NCBI GenBank assembly: GCA_026395895.1
Contig: JAPLXV010000022.1
Location: 1-52,934, forward strand
Source: Candidatus Nomurabacteria bacterium
Lineage (GTDB): Bacteria; Patescibacteriota; Minisyncoccia; Phycocordibacterales; UBA9973
Length of the DNA: 52,934 nucleotides
Reading direction: 5' to 3'
In this document: positions 26,752 through 36,417 of the stretch, piece after piece
Numbering within the stretch: position 1 is the first letter of the stretch
Layout: every line of letters begins with the position of its first letter
Made by a program: the position numbers and the translations under genes
The notes under the pieces: generated by a model
Databases searched by the model: none
Seen by the model: the letters and a program-made list of their open reading frames with translations, nothing else
Told to the model about the DNA's origin: nothing

Positions 26752-28734
26752 TTACAACAAATCTTCTGGGTCTACGAAAACTTCGTAGGAAGGAGGTAAA
26801 GAAGACAACAAATTAAATAAATTTTGGTCTATTGAGGAATTATGAGAAAGTTCGGGCAAAGACCATTTTTGTGAGTCTAATTTTATTAGAGCATTGGTAA
26901 CGTATTGATTTTTATTTTTGGGGATAAATCCACTAAAAATCTCAGGAGCATATTCTTTAAAAACTTCTCGTAATGCTTTTTTAGCTTCTATTGAACCTTC
27001 TTTATCTCCTAAATAAGTAATTTTAATAAAACGTTTATAGGGTGGATAATTTAAATTTTTTCTATCTTCCAATTCTTCTCGCACAAAAGAAAGCAGATTT
27101 TCTGATTTAATGGCCAGAAGGGCAGGGTCGTTTTTATTTTTAGTCTGAATAATTATTTTCTTTTCTGTTTTTGAAATGATAGAAAGCAAAAGCTGAATTA
27201 TCTTTTCACTCATTTTGTAATTTGGAATACTCCACAAAGAATCAAATGAAGCAATAATAGACAAATCAACTTTTTCTTTGAGATAAAAGAAAGCCATTTC
27301 CGTACCCACTAAAATAGAACCAGAATTTTTCTCGAACTCCTTTAAAATTTTTTCTGCCTCTTTGTTTGTTTTTACGGATTCCCTGTCTAATTTAAAAATC
27401 TTGATTTTTGGAAATTTACTTTTTATTTCTTCAAAAACAGTATCGGTGCCAATTCCTAAAGGCATTAAATTCCAGCCTCCGCAATTGGAACATTTAGTTT
27501 CAGGGTCTTTTTCGGTATTACATTTATTACAAACAAACATTCTTTTTTTGCCATCACGAGAAAGGTAAAGAACGACCGGAGCCAAACATTTTTCACAGTT
27601 TATAGTTTCATTACAATCTTTACATATAGTGTAGGTAGCTAATCCCTTGCGAAGCGAAAAGATAAAAACATTTTTTTTATTTTTTAATGAATGTTCTATT
27701 TCCTCGATACTTTTTTCAGAGAATATTTTAAACTTGGAGGCCTTGTTTTCGCTTTGAGAAAGTAAGGTCTCTTTTGGATTTGGATTTATGATACTTATCA
27801 TTGTCTCGTCAAAATTGGTCCTAAAAGACAAAGGATAAACTTCACTTAAGCCATCTATTTCTTTTCTAGCGATAGTTTCATAACGCAACAATGTGTCAGC
27901 CAATATAAATTTTGCATTAATTTTTGCAGCAAAAACTTCTGCAAAAATTCTTAAATCAAAATGAGGCCTAGGAAACATTTTATAAGCATATGAATTTTCA
28001 TGTTCTACAATGATAGCCCCTAAATCAGCGCGAGGAATAGATAAATATTGTGCGGTTCCTAGTATTAATACCCCGTGTGGAGAATTTATTATTTGTTCAT
28101 AATCCTCAATGATTTTTTTAGTCCTTAATCCTCCATGCATAACAAAAGTAAAGTTTTCAATACCTTTTGAAAGCGCTTGTTGAAATATTTCTATATCATA
28201 TTCTGTCGGTAAGACTATAAAAACAGATTTTTTGAGAGCAAAATATCCACGAATTAAAGTTTTATAAAAAGAAATACGATCTTCCAATTGAGCTTGCAGA
28301 AGTAATTTTTCAGTTTTTACCAAAGGACGGTCCTTAAGAGAGTTTCCCCAAGGGCCGTCCTTAAGAAATTCGTTATTCGTAAATTTTTCTATCACATCAT
28401 ATTTTTCTCGGAAGATAGCTGGAATAAAAGAAATGACTCCGCTATTTTTTTTAGAAACAAAATAGGAACTTAATTCAAAAGCAGATTCAATAAGTTCGTT
28501 TCTAAAAATAGAATGTTCTTTTATTTCAGTTATTTTTTTTAATTTGAAGGACATATCTTTTATGCCCGATTTAACATTACTCACATCTTGGCAGGAGACA
28601 ACTAAACCCAAAATTTTTTTACTGCGTATTGGAATACTGACAATACTTCCATTTTTAATATCTTTGGCGGTAAAATAAGTCAAATCTGTCTTGAAGGCCC
28701 CTTTTTCTAGTGGTATGACTGTCACAATTTTCAT
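26752..28734 (-). CDS. priA: Primosomal protein N' (PriA)
   Basis: VVEHENSYAYKMFPRPHFDLRIFAEVFA, Zn-binding CKDCNETINCEKCLAPVVLYLS...CNKCNTEKDPETKCSNCGGWNLMPLGIGTDTVFEEI, ILVGTEMAF. Confidence 0.93.
   Translation of the reverse strand: MKIVTVIPLEKGAFKTDLTYFTAKDIKNGSIVSIPIRSKKILGLVVSCQDVSNVKSGIKDMSFKLKKITEIKEHSIFRNELIESAFELSSYFVSKKNSGVISFIPAIFREKYDVIEKFTNNEFLKDGPWGNSLKDRPLVKTEKLLLQAQLEDRISFYKTLIRGYFALKKSVFIVLPTEYDIEIFQQALSKGIENFTFVMHGGLRTKKIIEDYEQIINSPHGVLILGTAQYLSIPRADLGAIIVEHENSYAYKMFPRPHFDLRIFAEVFAAKINAKFILADTLLRYETIARKEIDGLSEVYPLSFRTNFDETMISIINPNPKETLLSQSENKASKFKIFSEKSIEEIEHSLKNKKNVFIFSLRKGLATYTICKDCNETINCEKCLAPVVLYLSRDGKKRMFVCNKCNTEKDPETKCSNCGGWNLMPLGIGTDTVFEEIKSKFPKIKIFKLDRESVKTNKEAEKILKEFEKNSGSILVGTEMAFFYLKEKVDLSIIASFDSLWSIPNYKMSEKIIQLLLSIISKTEKKIIIQTKNKNDPALLAIKSENLLSFVREELEDRKNLNYPPYKRFIKITYLGDKEGSIEAKKALREVFKEYAPEIFSGFIPKNKNQYVTNALIKLDSQKWSLPELSHNSSIDQNLFNLLSSLPPSYEVFVDPEDLL
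28323..28362. repeat. In-frame palindromic element inside priA (family F5)
   Basis: aaggacggtcctt and aagggccgtcctt (12/13 inverted); left arm AAGGAC-G-GTCCTT is itself palindromic; encodes FLKDGPWGNSLKDRPLV on the minus strand. Confidence 0.8.
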
Positions 28735-28771
28735 CTTTTCATTCTATCATAATTTGTGATATATTAACGAG

Positions 28772-29785
28772 ATGAGAATGTTTTCAAGAAAATTAGGCAT
28801 AGATTTAGGTACAGCCAACACTTTGGTGTTTTTGCCTGGGAAAGGAGTGGTTTTAAACGAGCCTTCAGTGGTAGCGGTTTCAGAGCAAGACAATAAAATC
28901 CTAGCTATTGGTTTTGAGGCTAAAGATATGATTGGAAAAACGCCAGATTCTATCATAACTTATTGCCCAATGAAAGATGGAGTGATTGCAGATTATCGAG
29001 TGACCGAAGCGATGCTCCGTTATTTTATTAACAAAGCACTTGGGAAATTTAATCTTTTTAAACCAGACGTAATGGTTTCAGTACCGGCTGGAGTTACTTC
29101 TACCGAACGCAGAGCGGTGGTGGAGGCAGCTATACGGGCAGGTGCAAAAAATGCTTATGTAGTGAAAGAACCTATTTTAGCCGCCATTGGTGCTGGTATT
29201 CCAATTTACGAATCAAAAGGATATATGGTAGTTGATATTGGCGGAGGTACAACAGATGTAGCTGTTATTTCTCTTGGTGGAATAGTTTCTTCTACTTCAG
29301 TAAAGTGCGCAGGAAATAAAATTGATCAGGCTATTGCTGATTACATTAAAAAAACTTTTAATTTAGCCATAGGGGATAGAACAGCCGAAGAAGTAAAAAT
29401 AAAAATAGGCGCAGCCGTTCCACTTGAAGAAGAATTGAGAGTAACCATTAAGGGACGCGATTTTATTCAAGGTTTGCCTCGTTCTGCTCAAGTTGGCACT
29501 AATGAAATAGTCAAAGCCATAGATGGAGAATTAAAACAAATAATAAAAGCGATAAAAGATGTATTGCAAGAAACTCCTCCCGAGCTCGCTTCTGATATTA
29601 TGGATTATGGAATTATTATGACCGGTGGTTCATCACAATTACGAAATTTTGCGGATTTAGTTTATAGAAAAACTGGAGTGAAAGCTACTGTAGCTGAAGA
29701 TGCTCTTTTTTGTGTAGTAAAAGGCACAGGTATTGCGCTGGAACATTTGGATGTGTATAAGAAAACTGTTTTAAGTAAAAAATAA
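28772..29785 (+). CDS. mreB: Rod shape-determining protein MreB
   Basis: LGIDLGTANTLVFLPGKGVVLNEPSVVAV, VVDIGGGTTDVAVISLGGIV, MTGGSSQLRNFADLV. Confidence 0.97.
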   Translation: MRMFSRKLGIDLGTANTLVFLPGKGVVLNEPSVVAVSEQDNKILAIGFEAKDMIGKTPDSIITYCPMKDGVIADYRVTEAMLRYFINKALGKFNLFKPDVMVSVPAGVTSTERRAVVEAAIRAGAKNAYVVKEPILAAIGAGIPIYESKGYMVVDIGGGTTDVAVISLGGIVSSTSVKCAGNKIDQAIADYIKKTFNLAIGDRTAEEVKIKIGAAVPLEEELRVTIKGRDFIQGLPRSAQVGTNEIVKAIDGELKQIIKAIKDVLQETPPELASDIMDYGIIMTGGSSQLRNFADLVYRKTGVKATVAEDALFCVVKGTGIALEHLDVYKKTVLSKK

Positions 29786-30486
29786 TGGAAATTTTAGCTA
29801 ATTTAGATAAAGACAATTTGCATCATGCATATTTGATAGAAGGTGCACAAGAAGAAATTGTACCAGAAATTTTTAAGTTTATAGAAAGTTTAGGAATTAA
29901 AACTTCTGGCAATCCTGATTTTTGTCATATGTCTTTTGATTCTTTTAAGATGGATGATGCTCGCGATTTGAAATCTGTAGAATATGAAAAAGGATTTGGG
30001 ATAGGGAAGAAAATATTCTTGATTTCTGCTAATAATATTTTATTAGAAGCGCAAAATACCTTACTTAAAATATTTGAAGAACCGATAGAAAATACACATT
30101 TTTTTATTATTGTGCCGAATACGGATACTCTTTTGAAAACTCTTGTTTCCAGATTTTATCTGATTAAAACAAAACCAGAATTGGCAGAAGAATTAAAAAA
30201 TGCAGAAAAATTTATTATGATGTCTACCAAGAACAGAATTGATTTTATTAAAGAAATGCTTGTGGAAGGAGAAGAAGATGGTGAAATTGTTTCTATTAAT
30301 TCTTCCAGATCTAAAGCTCTGAAATTTTTAAATGCACTAGAAATTGTTTTGCATAAAAAATTTCTAAAAAATTCTTTGCAAGCTTGCTTTGCGCAGATTT
30401 TCAAAGTTCGTGAGTTTTTGAGTCAACCTGGTTCATCCGCAAAAAACTTGATGGAATCAATAGCCTTGATTGTGCCGAGTTTTTAA
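29785..30486 (+). CDS. DNA polymerase III delta'-like subunit (HolB-type)
   Basis: HHAYLIEGAQEE, NILLEAQNTLLKIFEEPIENTHFFIIVPNTDTLLKTLVSRFYLI. Confidence 0.8.
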   Translation: MEILANLDKDNLHHAYLIEGAQEEIVPEIFKFIESLGIKTSGNPDFCHMSFDSFKMDDARDLKSVEYEKGFGIGKKIFLISANNILLEAQNTLLKIFEEPIENTHFFIIVPNTDTLLKTLVSRFYLIKTKPELAEELKNAEKFIMMSTKNRIDFIKEMLVEGEEDGEIVSINSSRSKALKFLNALEIVLHKKFLKNSLQACFAQIFKVREFLSQPGSSAKNLMESIALIVPSF

Positions 30487-30502
30487 TGCTATAATTCAGT
30501 AT

Positions 30503-31054
30503 ATGCAATATAACTTTTCTAATTTTAAAATAGAAATTAACAAAATAGCTGAATATTTAAACAAAGAATATAATCAGCTTAACATAGGCCGAGCTTCTCC
30601 TATGATTTTAGATGGTGTTTCCATAGAATCTTATGGAGCGCGCGTGCCGTTAAAAAACGTGGCTTCGGTTTCTATTGAAGATCCTAAAACTTTACGCATC
30701 GCGCCTTGGGATAAAAATCAGATAAAAGATATTGAAAAAGCTATTGTGGCTTCAAATTTGGGATTATCGGTAGCGGTGGATACAGCTGGTATTCGAGTTA
30801 TTTTTCCACAATTAACAACCGAAACAAGACAAACTTTGGTGAAAGTATTAAAAGAAAAATTAGAAGAAAGTCGCATAACTGTCCGCAAAGAACGTGAGCG
30901 AATTTGGGATGAAGTTCAGAAATTAGAAAAAGAAGGTAAAGTGACAGAAGATGAAAGATTTAGAGCTAAAGATGATTTGCAAAAAGTGATAGACGAAATA
31001 AATCAAAAATTAGAAAGTATTTTTGAAAAGAAAGAAAAAGAAATAATGGGCTAA
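30503..31054 (+). CDS. frr: Ribosome recycling factor
   Basis: YNQLNIGRASPMILDGVSIESYGARVPLKNVASVSIEDPKTLRIAPWDKNQIKDIEKAI; start at 30503 (MQYNFSNFK). Confidence 0.96.
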   Translation: MQYNFSNFKIEINKIAEYLNKEYNQLNIGRASPMILDGVSIESYGARVPLKNVASVSIEDPKTLRIAPWDKNQIKDIEKAIVASNLGLSVAVDTAGIRVIFPQLTTETRQTLVKVLKEKLEESRITVRKERERIWDEVQKLEKEGKVTEDERFRAKDDLQKVIDEINQKLESIFEKKEKEIMG

Positions 31055-31058
31055 ATTT

Positions 31059-32198
31059 ATGAATATCTTAATTTTTATAATAATTTTATTGGTGTTAGTT
31101 TTAGTCCACGAGTTTGGACATTTTTTTGCAGCAAAAAGATTCGGCATTAGGGTAGATGAATTTGGTTTTGGTTTTCCTCCAAAATTATTTAGTTTTAAGA
31201 AAGGGGAGACAGAGTATAGTTTTAATCTTTTGCCGATTGGAGGATTTGTCAAAATTTTTGGTGAAAATATGGAAGAGGCGGATTTTGTAGAGGTTGGATT
31301 TTTAGATAAAGAAAAAACTGCTGAAAAAACTGAGTTAGCAAAAAGAAGTTTAATAAATAAACCAAAATATCAGCAGGCCATTGTTCTTTTTGCGGGAGTG
31401 CTTGCTAATTTTTTACTGGCTTGGTTTTTATTTTCTGTTGGTTTTATGTCAGGGCTTCCGACTTCGGTTGGAAATGAACCCAAGGGATATTCTGCTACAG
31501 ACGTTCATTTAGTTTTGGTTTCTGTTTTAGCCAATTCACCAGCTGAAATTTCTGGATTGAAGTCCGGAGATAAGATAGTTTCAATCCAAAGTGGTAATGA
31601 TATAGTCCCAGAAATTAACCCTGACACCCTTAAATCTTTCATAATTTCTCATCCAGATAAAGAAATAAATTTTAGTTATTTACGTGGAAAAGATACGACA
31701 ATAAATATCGCACAAGTAATTCCTGTTAAAAAAACTCCTACTGAAAACCCTAGTGTAGGTATAGCTATGGATGAAATAGGAACCGTCAAATTGCCTGTTT
31801 TTAACGCTTTTTGGGAAGGATTAAAACTAGACTGGTCTGTGACAGAAGGCACTGTTTTAGGGCTTTATAAGCTCATTGCAGAGGGTATAGAGGGTAAAGG
31901 AAGCTTTGCCTCAGTTACTGGACCTGTCGGTATGGTGGGTATCGTGGGCAGTGCCTATCAATTTGGTTTTGTATATTTATTGTCTTTTGCAGCTCTGATT
32001 TCAGTGAATTTAGCCATAATAAATCTTATTCCATTTCCAGCTTTAGATGGGGGACGACTGCTCTTTCTTTTGATTGAAAAAATAAAAGGTTCTCACATAA
32101 ATCCAAAATTTGCAAACGCTGCCAACACAATAGGTTTTGCTATTTTAATCATCTTGATGCTTTTTGTCACTTACCACGATGTGATTAAATTGTTTTAA
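31059..32198 (+). CDS. rseP: Site-2 intramembrane zinc metalloprotease (RseP/M50)
   Basis: VLVHEFGHFFAAKRFGIRVDEFGFGFPPKLF, PDZ region, NLIPFPALDGGRLLFLLIE. Confidence 0.95.
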   Translation: MNILIFIIILLVLVLVHEFGHFFAAKRFGIRVDEFGFGFPPKLFSFKKGETEYSFNLLPIGGFVKIFGENMEEADFVEVGFLDKEKTAEKTELAKRSLINKPKYQQAIVLFAGVLANFLLAWFLFSVGFMSGLPTSVGNEPKGYSATDVHLVLVSVLANSPAEISGLKSGDKIVSIQSGNDIVPEINPDTLKSFIISHPDKEINFSYLRGKDTTINIAQVIPVKKTPTENPSVGIAMDEIGTVKLPVFNAFWEGLKLDWSVTEGTVLGLYKLIAEGIEGKGSFASVTGPVGMVGIVGSAYQFGFVYLLSFAALISVNLAIINLIPFPALDGGRLLFLLIEKIKGSHINPKFANAANTIGFAILIILMLFVTYHDVIKLF

Positions 32199-32208
32199 AA
32201 AAAGAAAT

Positions 32209-33177
32209 ATGACAAAGAAGAAATTAAAAATTGGAATATTGTTTGGGGGAAAATCAGCTGAACATGAGGTGTCTTTGATCTCGGCAAAAAATGTTATTAA
32301 TGCGCTAGATAAAAATAAATATGAGGCATTTCCTATAAAAATAAAAAAAAGTGGGAAATTTAATTTAGACGTTTTTAAAAAAGTAGATGTCATTTTTCCA
32401 GTACTTCATGGTCCTTATGGAGAGGATGGAAGTATGCAAGGATTATTAAAAATATTTAATTTACCTTTTGTCGGACCGAGTGTATTGGGTTCGGCTGTGA
32501 GTATGGACAAAGACATGATGAAGAGACTTTTAAAAGAAGCTGAAATTCCTATTGGTAAATTTATAACTTTGAAAATAGGTGAAAAAATATCTTTTGAAAA
32601 AGTTAAAAAAACTTTAGGCTTGCCGATATTTATTAAACCCGCAAATATGGGTTCGTCAGTAGGAATAAATAAAGTAAAAAATGAAAAAGAATTTAAAGCG
32701 GGAATTAAAGATGCATTTCAATATGACACAAAAATTGTGATTGAAGAATTTATTAACGGAAGGGAAATAGAATGTGGAGTTTTAGGTAATGAACATCCTC
32801 TAGCTTCTGTTCCGGGAGAAATTATTGCTAATCAAGAATTTTATTCTTACAACGCAAAATATATTGACGATGGATATATTATTGAAATACCAGCAAAAAT
32901 CAGTGAAAAAACGACTAAAAAGATTAAAGAATTAGCTGTAAGAGTATTTGAAGTTTTAGGTTGTGAAGGAATGGGGCGAGTAGATTTTTTTGTTAAAAAA
33001 AATGGAGAAGTAATTGTGAATGAAATAAACACTATTCCAGGGTTCACTTCTATTAGCATGTATCCAAAATTATGGGAAGCGAGCGGTTTGCCTTTAGCAA
33101 AACTATTAGATAAATTGATTAATCTTGCAATAGAGAGATTTAAAAAAGAGCAGAAATTAAAAACTACTGTTGAATAG
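32209..33177 (+). CDS. ddl: D-alanine--D-alanine ligase
   Basis: GILFGGKSAEHEVSLISAKNVINALD, FPVLHGPYGEDGSMQGLLKIFNLPFVGPSVLGSAVSMDK, VNEINTIPGFTSISMYPKLWEASGL. Confidence 0.96.
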   Translation: MTKKKLKIGILFGGKSAEHEVSLISAKNVINALDKNKYEAFPIKIKKSGKFNLDVFKKVDVIFPVLHGPYGEDGSMQGLLKIFNLPFVGPSVLGSAVSMDKDMMKRLLKEAEIPIGKFITLKIGEKISFEKVKKTLGLPIFIKPANMGSSVGINKVKNEKEFKAGIKDAFQYDTKIVIEEFINGREIECGVLGNEHPLASVPGEIIANQEFYSYNAKYIDDGYIIEIPAKISEKTTKKIKELAVRVFEVLGCEGMGRVDFFVKKNGEVIVNEINTIPGFTSISMYPKLWEASGLPLAKLLDKLINLAIERFKKEQKLKTTVE

Positions 33178-33184
33178 AATTAAT

Positions 33185-34318
33185 ATGAAAAATTCACCTC
33201 TTGCTTATATTGAATTATCAAAGAAAAATTTGATACATAATATCAGACAGTTTAAAACTTTGGCTAAAAAGGGAACTAAAATCGCAGTTGCTCTAAAGGG
33301 GAATGCTTATGGTCATGGACAGAATGAAGTGACAAAGATTTTGGAATCTTATGTAGATTATTTTCAAATAAATAGCGCAGAAGAATTGAGAGTACTTAGG
33401 AAAATAAGTAAGAAAAAAACATTCGTTTTGGGCTACGTACAAAAAGCGGATTTAAAAGAAGCTATTAAACTCGGTTGTATTTTATCAGTTTTTTCTATTG
33501 AAGAATTAAAAAATGTAAATAAAATTGCTAAACAACTAAAAACAAAACAAGAAATACACGTGCCAATAGATGCTTATTTAGGTAGAGAAGGATTTTTAGA
33601 GAAAGAATTGCCAAAGTTTTTTGAAGAATTGAAAAAATGTAAAAATGTAAAACTTACCGGAATTTATGCGCATTTTGCAAACATAGAAGATACAACTAGT
33701 TTTGCTCATGCCCAGAGACAAATTGATAAATATACTCAAGCAATAAAATTAGCGGGAAAGTTTGGTTTCAAAAATTTGCAGACTCATATTTCAGCTACTT
33801 CTGGACTTTTAGTTTATGAAAAAGATAAAGGAATAAATTCTCTTGTGCGTTTAGGTATTGGTGTTTATGGAATGTGGCCATCGGAACACATAAAATATCA
33901 GTATAAAAATAAGTTGGAATTAAAATCAGTACTTTCTTGGAAAACAAAAATTGCTCAAATAAAAACTTTACCGGCTGGAAGTACTATTGGTTATGGATTA
34001 ACTTATATGACTTATGTACCGACTAAGATAGCAATTATACCTCAAGGGTACGCTGATGGTTTAGATAGAGGTTTATCTAATAAAGGAGAAGTTTTAATCA
34101 AAGGTACACGATGCAAAATTTTAGGCAGGGTAGCCATGAATATGTTTGTGGTAAATATTAGCCATTTAAAAAATGTTAAAGCTGAAGACGAAGTTGTAAT
34201 TATCGGTTCTCAAGGTAAGGAACAAATTAGTGCTGAAGAAATAGCAGAAAAAATAGATACTATAAATTATGAAGTGACTACTCGGATTAGTTCGTTATTA
34301 CCAAAGATCATTAAATAA
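33185..34318 (+). CDS. alr: Alanine racemase
   Basis: AYIELSKKNLIHNIRQFKTL, VALKGNAYGHG (PLP lysine), RLGIGVYGMWPS, GRVAMNMFVVNIS. Confidence 0.94.
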   Translation: MKNSPLAYIELSKKNLIHNIRQFKTLAKKGTKIAVALKGNAYGHGQNEVTKILESYVDYFQINSAEELRVLRKISKKKTFVLGYVQKADLKEAIKLGCILSVFSIEELKNVNKIAKQLKTKQEIHVPIDAYLGREGFLEKELPKFFEELKKCKNVKLTGIYAHFANIEDTTSFAHAQRQIDKYTQAIKLAGKFGFKNLQTHISATSGLLVYEKDKGINSLVRLGIGVYGMWPSEHIKYQYKNKLELKSVLSWKTKIAQIKTLPAGSTIGYGLTYMTYVPTKIAIIPQGYADGLDRGLSNKGEVLIKGTRCKILGRVAMNMFVVNISHLKNVKAEDEVVIIGSQGKEQISAEEIAEKIDTINYEVTTRISSLLPKIIK

Positions 34319-34320
34319 AA

Positions 34321-34357
34321 GCCCTGCCCCGTACCGAACTCGTTCTGGTTCGGGGTT
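34321..34357. repeat. Intergenic hairpin after alr
   Basis: gccctgccccgtaccgaactcgttctggttcgggg; ccccg..accgaac/gttcgggg stem. Confidence 0.65.
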
Positions 34358-34391
34358 GCAATTTAAAGGATTTTATATTATTCTATATATT

Positions 34392-34550
34392 ATGTCACAA
34401 GAAAGACTTATAAAACTTGCATGCGGGACTTGTAAGAGAATCAATTACTGGTCTAGTAAAAATAAGAAACTCGTTACTAAAAAAATCGAGCTAAAAAAGT
34501 ATTGTAAATGGTGCAGAAAGCAGACTAAGCATAAGGAAATTAAGAAATAA
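34392..34550 (+). CDS. rpmG: 50S ribosomal protein L33
   Basis: MSQERLIKLACGTCKRINYWSSKNKKLVTKKIELKKYCKWCRKQTKHKEIKK. Confidence 0.95.
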   Translation: MSQERLIKLACGTCKRINYWSSKNKKLVTKKIELKKYCKWCRKQTKHKEIKK

Positions 34551-34614
34551 TTTCAATTTTATGTTTAGTCTGATATACTTAAAACTGCAATATAAATTGC
34601 ATGTTTTTTGTTAA

Positions 34615-34685
34615 GGGCGATTAGTTAAGTGGCATAACTTCGGTCTCCAAAACCGATGTCGGGAGTTCGATTCTCTCATCGCCCG
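34615..34685 (+). tRNA. tRNA-Trp(CCA)
   Basis: Acceptor GGGCGAT/ATCGCCC, anticodon stem-loop tcggt-CTCCAAA-accga, discriminator G. Confidence 0.95.
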
Positions 34686-34687
34686 CT

Positions 34688-35560
34688 ATGAGTATAGAAT
34701 CAAAGGAAATAATATCTAAGAGTATGGAAAATACAAATCTAAACAAAAAATTAGAAACTGTTTCTCATGTAAATAAAAAAAATAATTCTATTGAATCAGC
34801 TATAGAAAATATGGATCAAAAACAAAGAGAATCTGATTTGTATATTGGACTACCAAAACTCGCAAGGAAATATAATTTATACAGTAGAATTGATAAATAT
34901 GTAATAGGGCATGAACGTAGCCTCGGTTTTTATAAAATTTTTCCACTAGGAGCAAATGCAATTAAGTCTGTTTTAAAAGATAAAAATTACCCTCATTATT
35001 ATAATGAATTACAAAGTGTTCTTAAAAATAAGTTTGGAGATTATATTACTGTCAAAAGAATATCTGGATATCAAAGTGATGGAAGTGGAGTTAACCTTAA
35101 AAATGAAGAAAAAATTATTTCTGTGTCATTTTTGAGTAATTGGGGCAAAGATAATGAAAAAACTCAAGCGTATGTAATACCAACTGAAGATGTTGTTCTT
35201 GGTGGTGCTGAATGGGAATATGAACTTCTAGTGAGGACAAAAAATATAGTAAATGTAACAGATCAAAAAAAGAGAACAGAGATTCAACAGGAGGATTATA
35301 AAACACTTGCTGATTTTAAGAAAAAATTTAGTCCAGATGATATAAATACATTTCCTACTAAAGAATATGGCTTTATTCCTGAAAGAGTTGCTGATGTGGT
35401 ATATGAAAATTATAGAATAAGAAAAGGACCGATGGTGCCATTAAAACCTCTTGGATTAATAAAAAAATTAGGAGGTTTCTCTACGGAAGAACTTGGATAC
35501 TATAGAAATTGGCGACAATTTGCATCTGAAATCAGAGAAGATAGTGAATTTAAAGAGTAA
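34688..35560 (+). CDS. Hypothetical protein
   Basis: 290-aa ORF directly downstream of tRNA-Trp; no recognised family. Confidence 0.75.
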   Translation: MSIESKEIISKSMENTNLNKKLETVSHVNKKNNSIESAIENMDQKQRESDLYIGLPKLARKYNLYSRIDKYVIGHERSLGFYKIFPLGANAIKSVLKDKNYPHYYNELQSVLKNKFGDYITVKRISGYQSDGSGVNLKNEEKIISVSFLSNWGKDNEKTQAYVIPTEDVVLGGAEWEYELLVRTKNIVNVTDQKKRTEIQQEDYKTLADFKKKFSPDDINTFPTKEYGFIPERVADVVYENYRIRKGPMVPLKPLGLIKKLGGFSTEELGYYRNWRQFASEIREDSEFKE

Positions 35561-36413
35561 TTTTATTTGCATTAAACCACTTTATTTCTTTATCTCTTTT
35601 GAACCAAGTCATTTGGCGTTTGGTGTATTTTATGGTTTCTTTCACCACTTTTTCATAAGTAGGGGAATTGTATTCGAAACCAAACTCTTTTAGTCTTTTT
35701 TCTGAAACCCCACTTTTTTTTAATTTTTTTATTTCATTTAACAAACCATCATTGAACATTTTTTTGACTCTTTTTTCTACTTTCTTTTTTAATTCGTCAG
35801 GTGGAAGATATAAACCAATTTTTATAAAATTACATAGTGACACACTTTCTGCCATGACAGAGTTTGTGTCACTATGTAATTTGGGAACCTTGCCAAGGGT
35901 TTTGGCTATTTCTATAGCTCTGATTAATCTGACTTTATTATTTATTTCATTTTTATTTTTTATATCTTTTGCGCGTCTAGGGTCTAATTTTTTCAAATAC
36001 TCAAATAATGCTATCGCTGATTTTGAGTATAGAGACTTACGGAGTTTTGCATTTGGTGGAACTTCTGGGAAAACCGTTCCTTTAGTAATGGCATCAATAT
36101 AAAATCCCGTGCCTCCACAAATAATCGGAACCTTACTCCTTTTTATAATCTCAGCTATAGCGTAGATTGCTTTTTTTTGATATTCGGCTACAGTAAATTT
36201 TTTCTTTGGACTTACAACATCTATTAAATGATGAGGAATGCCCTTCATTTCTTTTTTACTAATCTTGCCTGTTCCAATATTTAATCCTTTATAAACCTGT
36301 CTGGAATCGGCAGAAATAATTTCACCATTAATTTTTTTAGCGATTTTAACAGCCAAACTGCTTTTACCAGTAGCTGTAGAGCCCAGTATTACTAGCATTT
36401 TTTTTCTTAACAT
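35550..36413 (-). CDS. miaA: tRNA dimethylallyltransferase
   Basis: LVILGSTATGKSSLAVKIAKKINGEIISADSRQVYKGLNIGTGKI, HHLIDVVSP, ICGGTGFYIDAI, YTKRQMTWFKRD. Confidence 0.96.
   Translation of the reverse strand: MLRKKMLVILGSTATGKSSLAVKIAKKINGEIISADSRQVYKGLNIGTGKISKKEMKGIPHHLIDVVSPKKKFTVAEYQKKAIYAIAEIIKRSKVPIICGGTGFYIDAITKGTVFPEVPPNAKLRKSLYSKSAIALFEYLKKLDPRRAKDIKNKNEINNKVRLIRAIEIAKTLGKVPKLHSDTNSVMAESVSLCNFIKIGLYLPPDELKKKVEKRVKKMFNDGLLNEIKKLKKSGVSEKRLKEFGFEYNSPTYEKVVKETIKYTKRQMTWFKRDKEIKWFNANKITL
35827..35882. repeat. In-frame palindromic element inside miaA
   Basis: aaattacatagtgacac / gtgtcactatgtaattt, perfect 17-bp arms plus inner ctg...cag pairing; encodes KLHSDTNSVMAESVSLCNF on the minus strand. 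Confidence 0.93.
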
Positions 36414-36417
36414 AAAT

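Noticed and set aside
26772-26788. ctacgaa-aac-ttcgtag hairpin in the priA 3' end
   Set aside because: Short and at a native C-terminal segment (PPSYEVFVDPEDLL); no sign of insertion.
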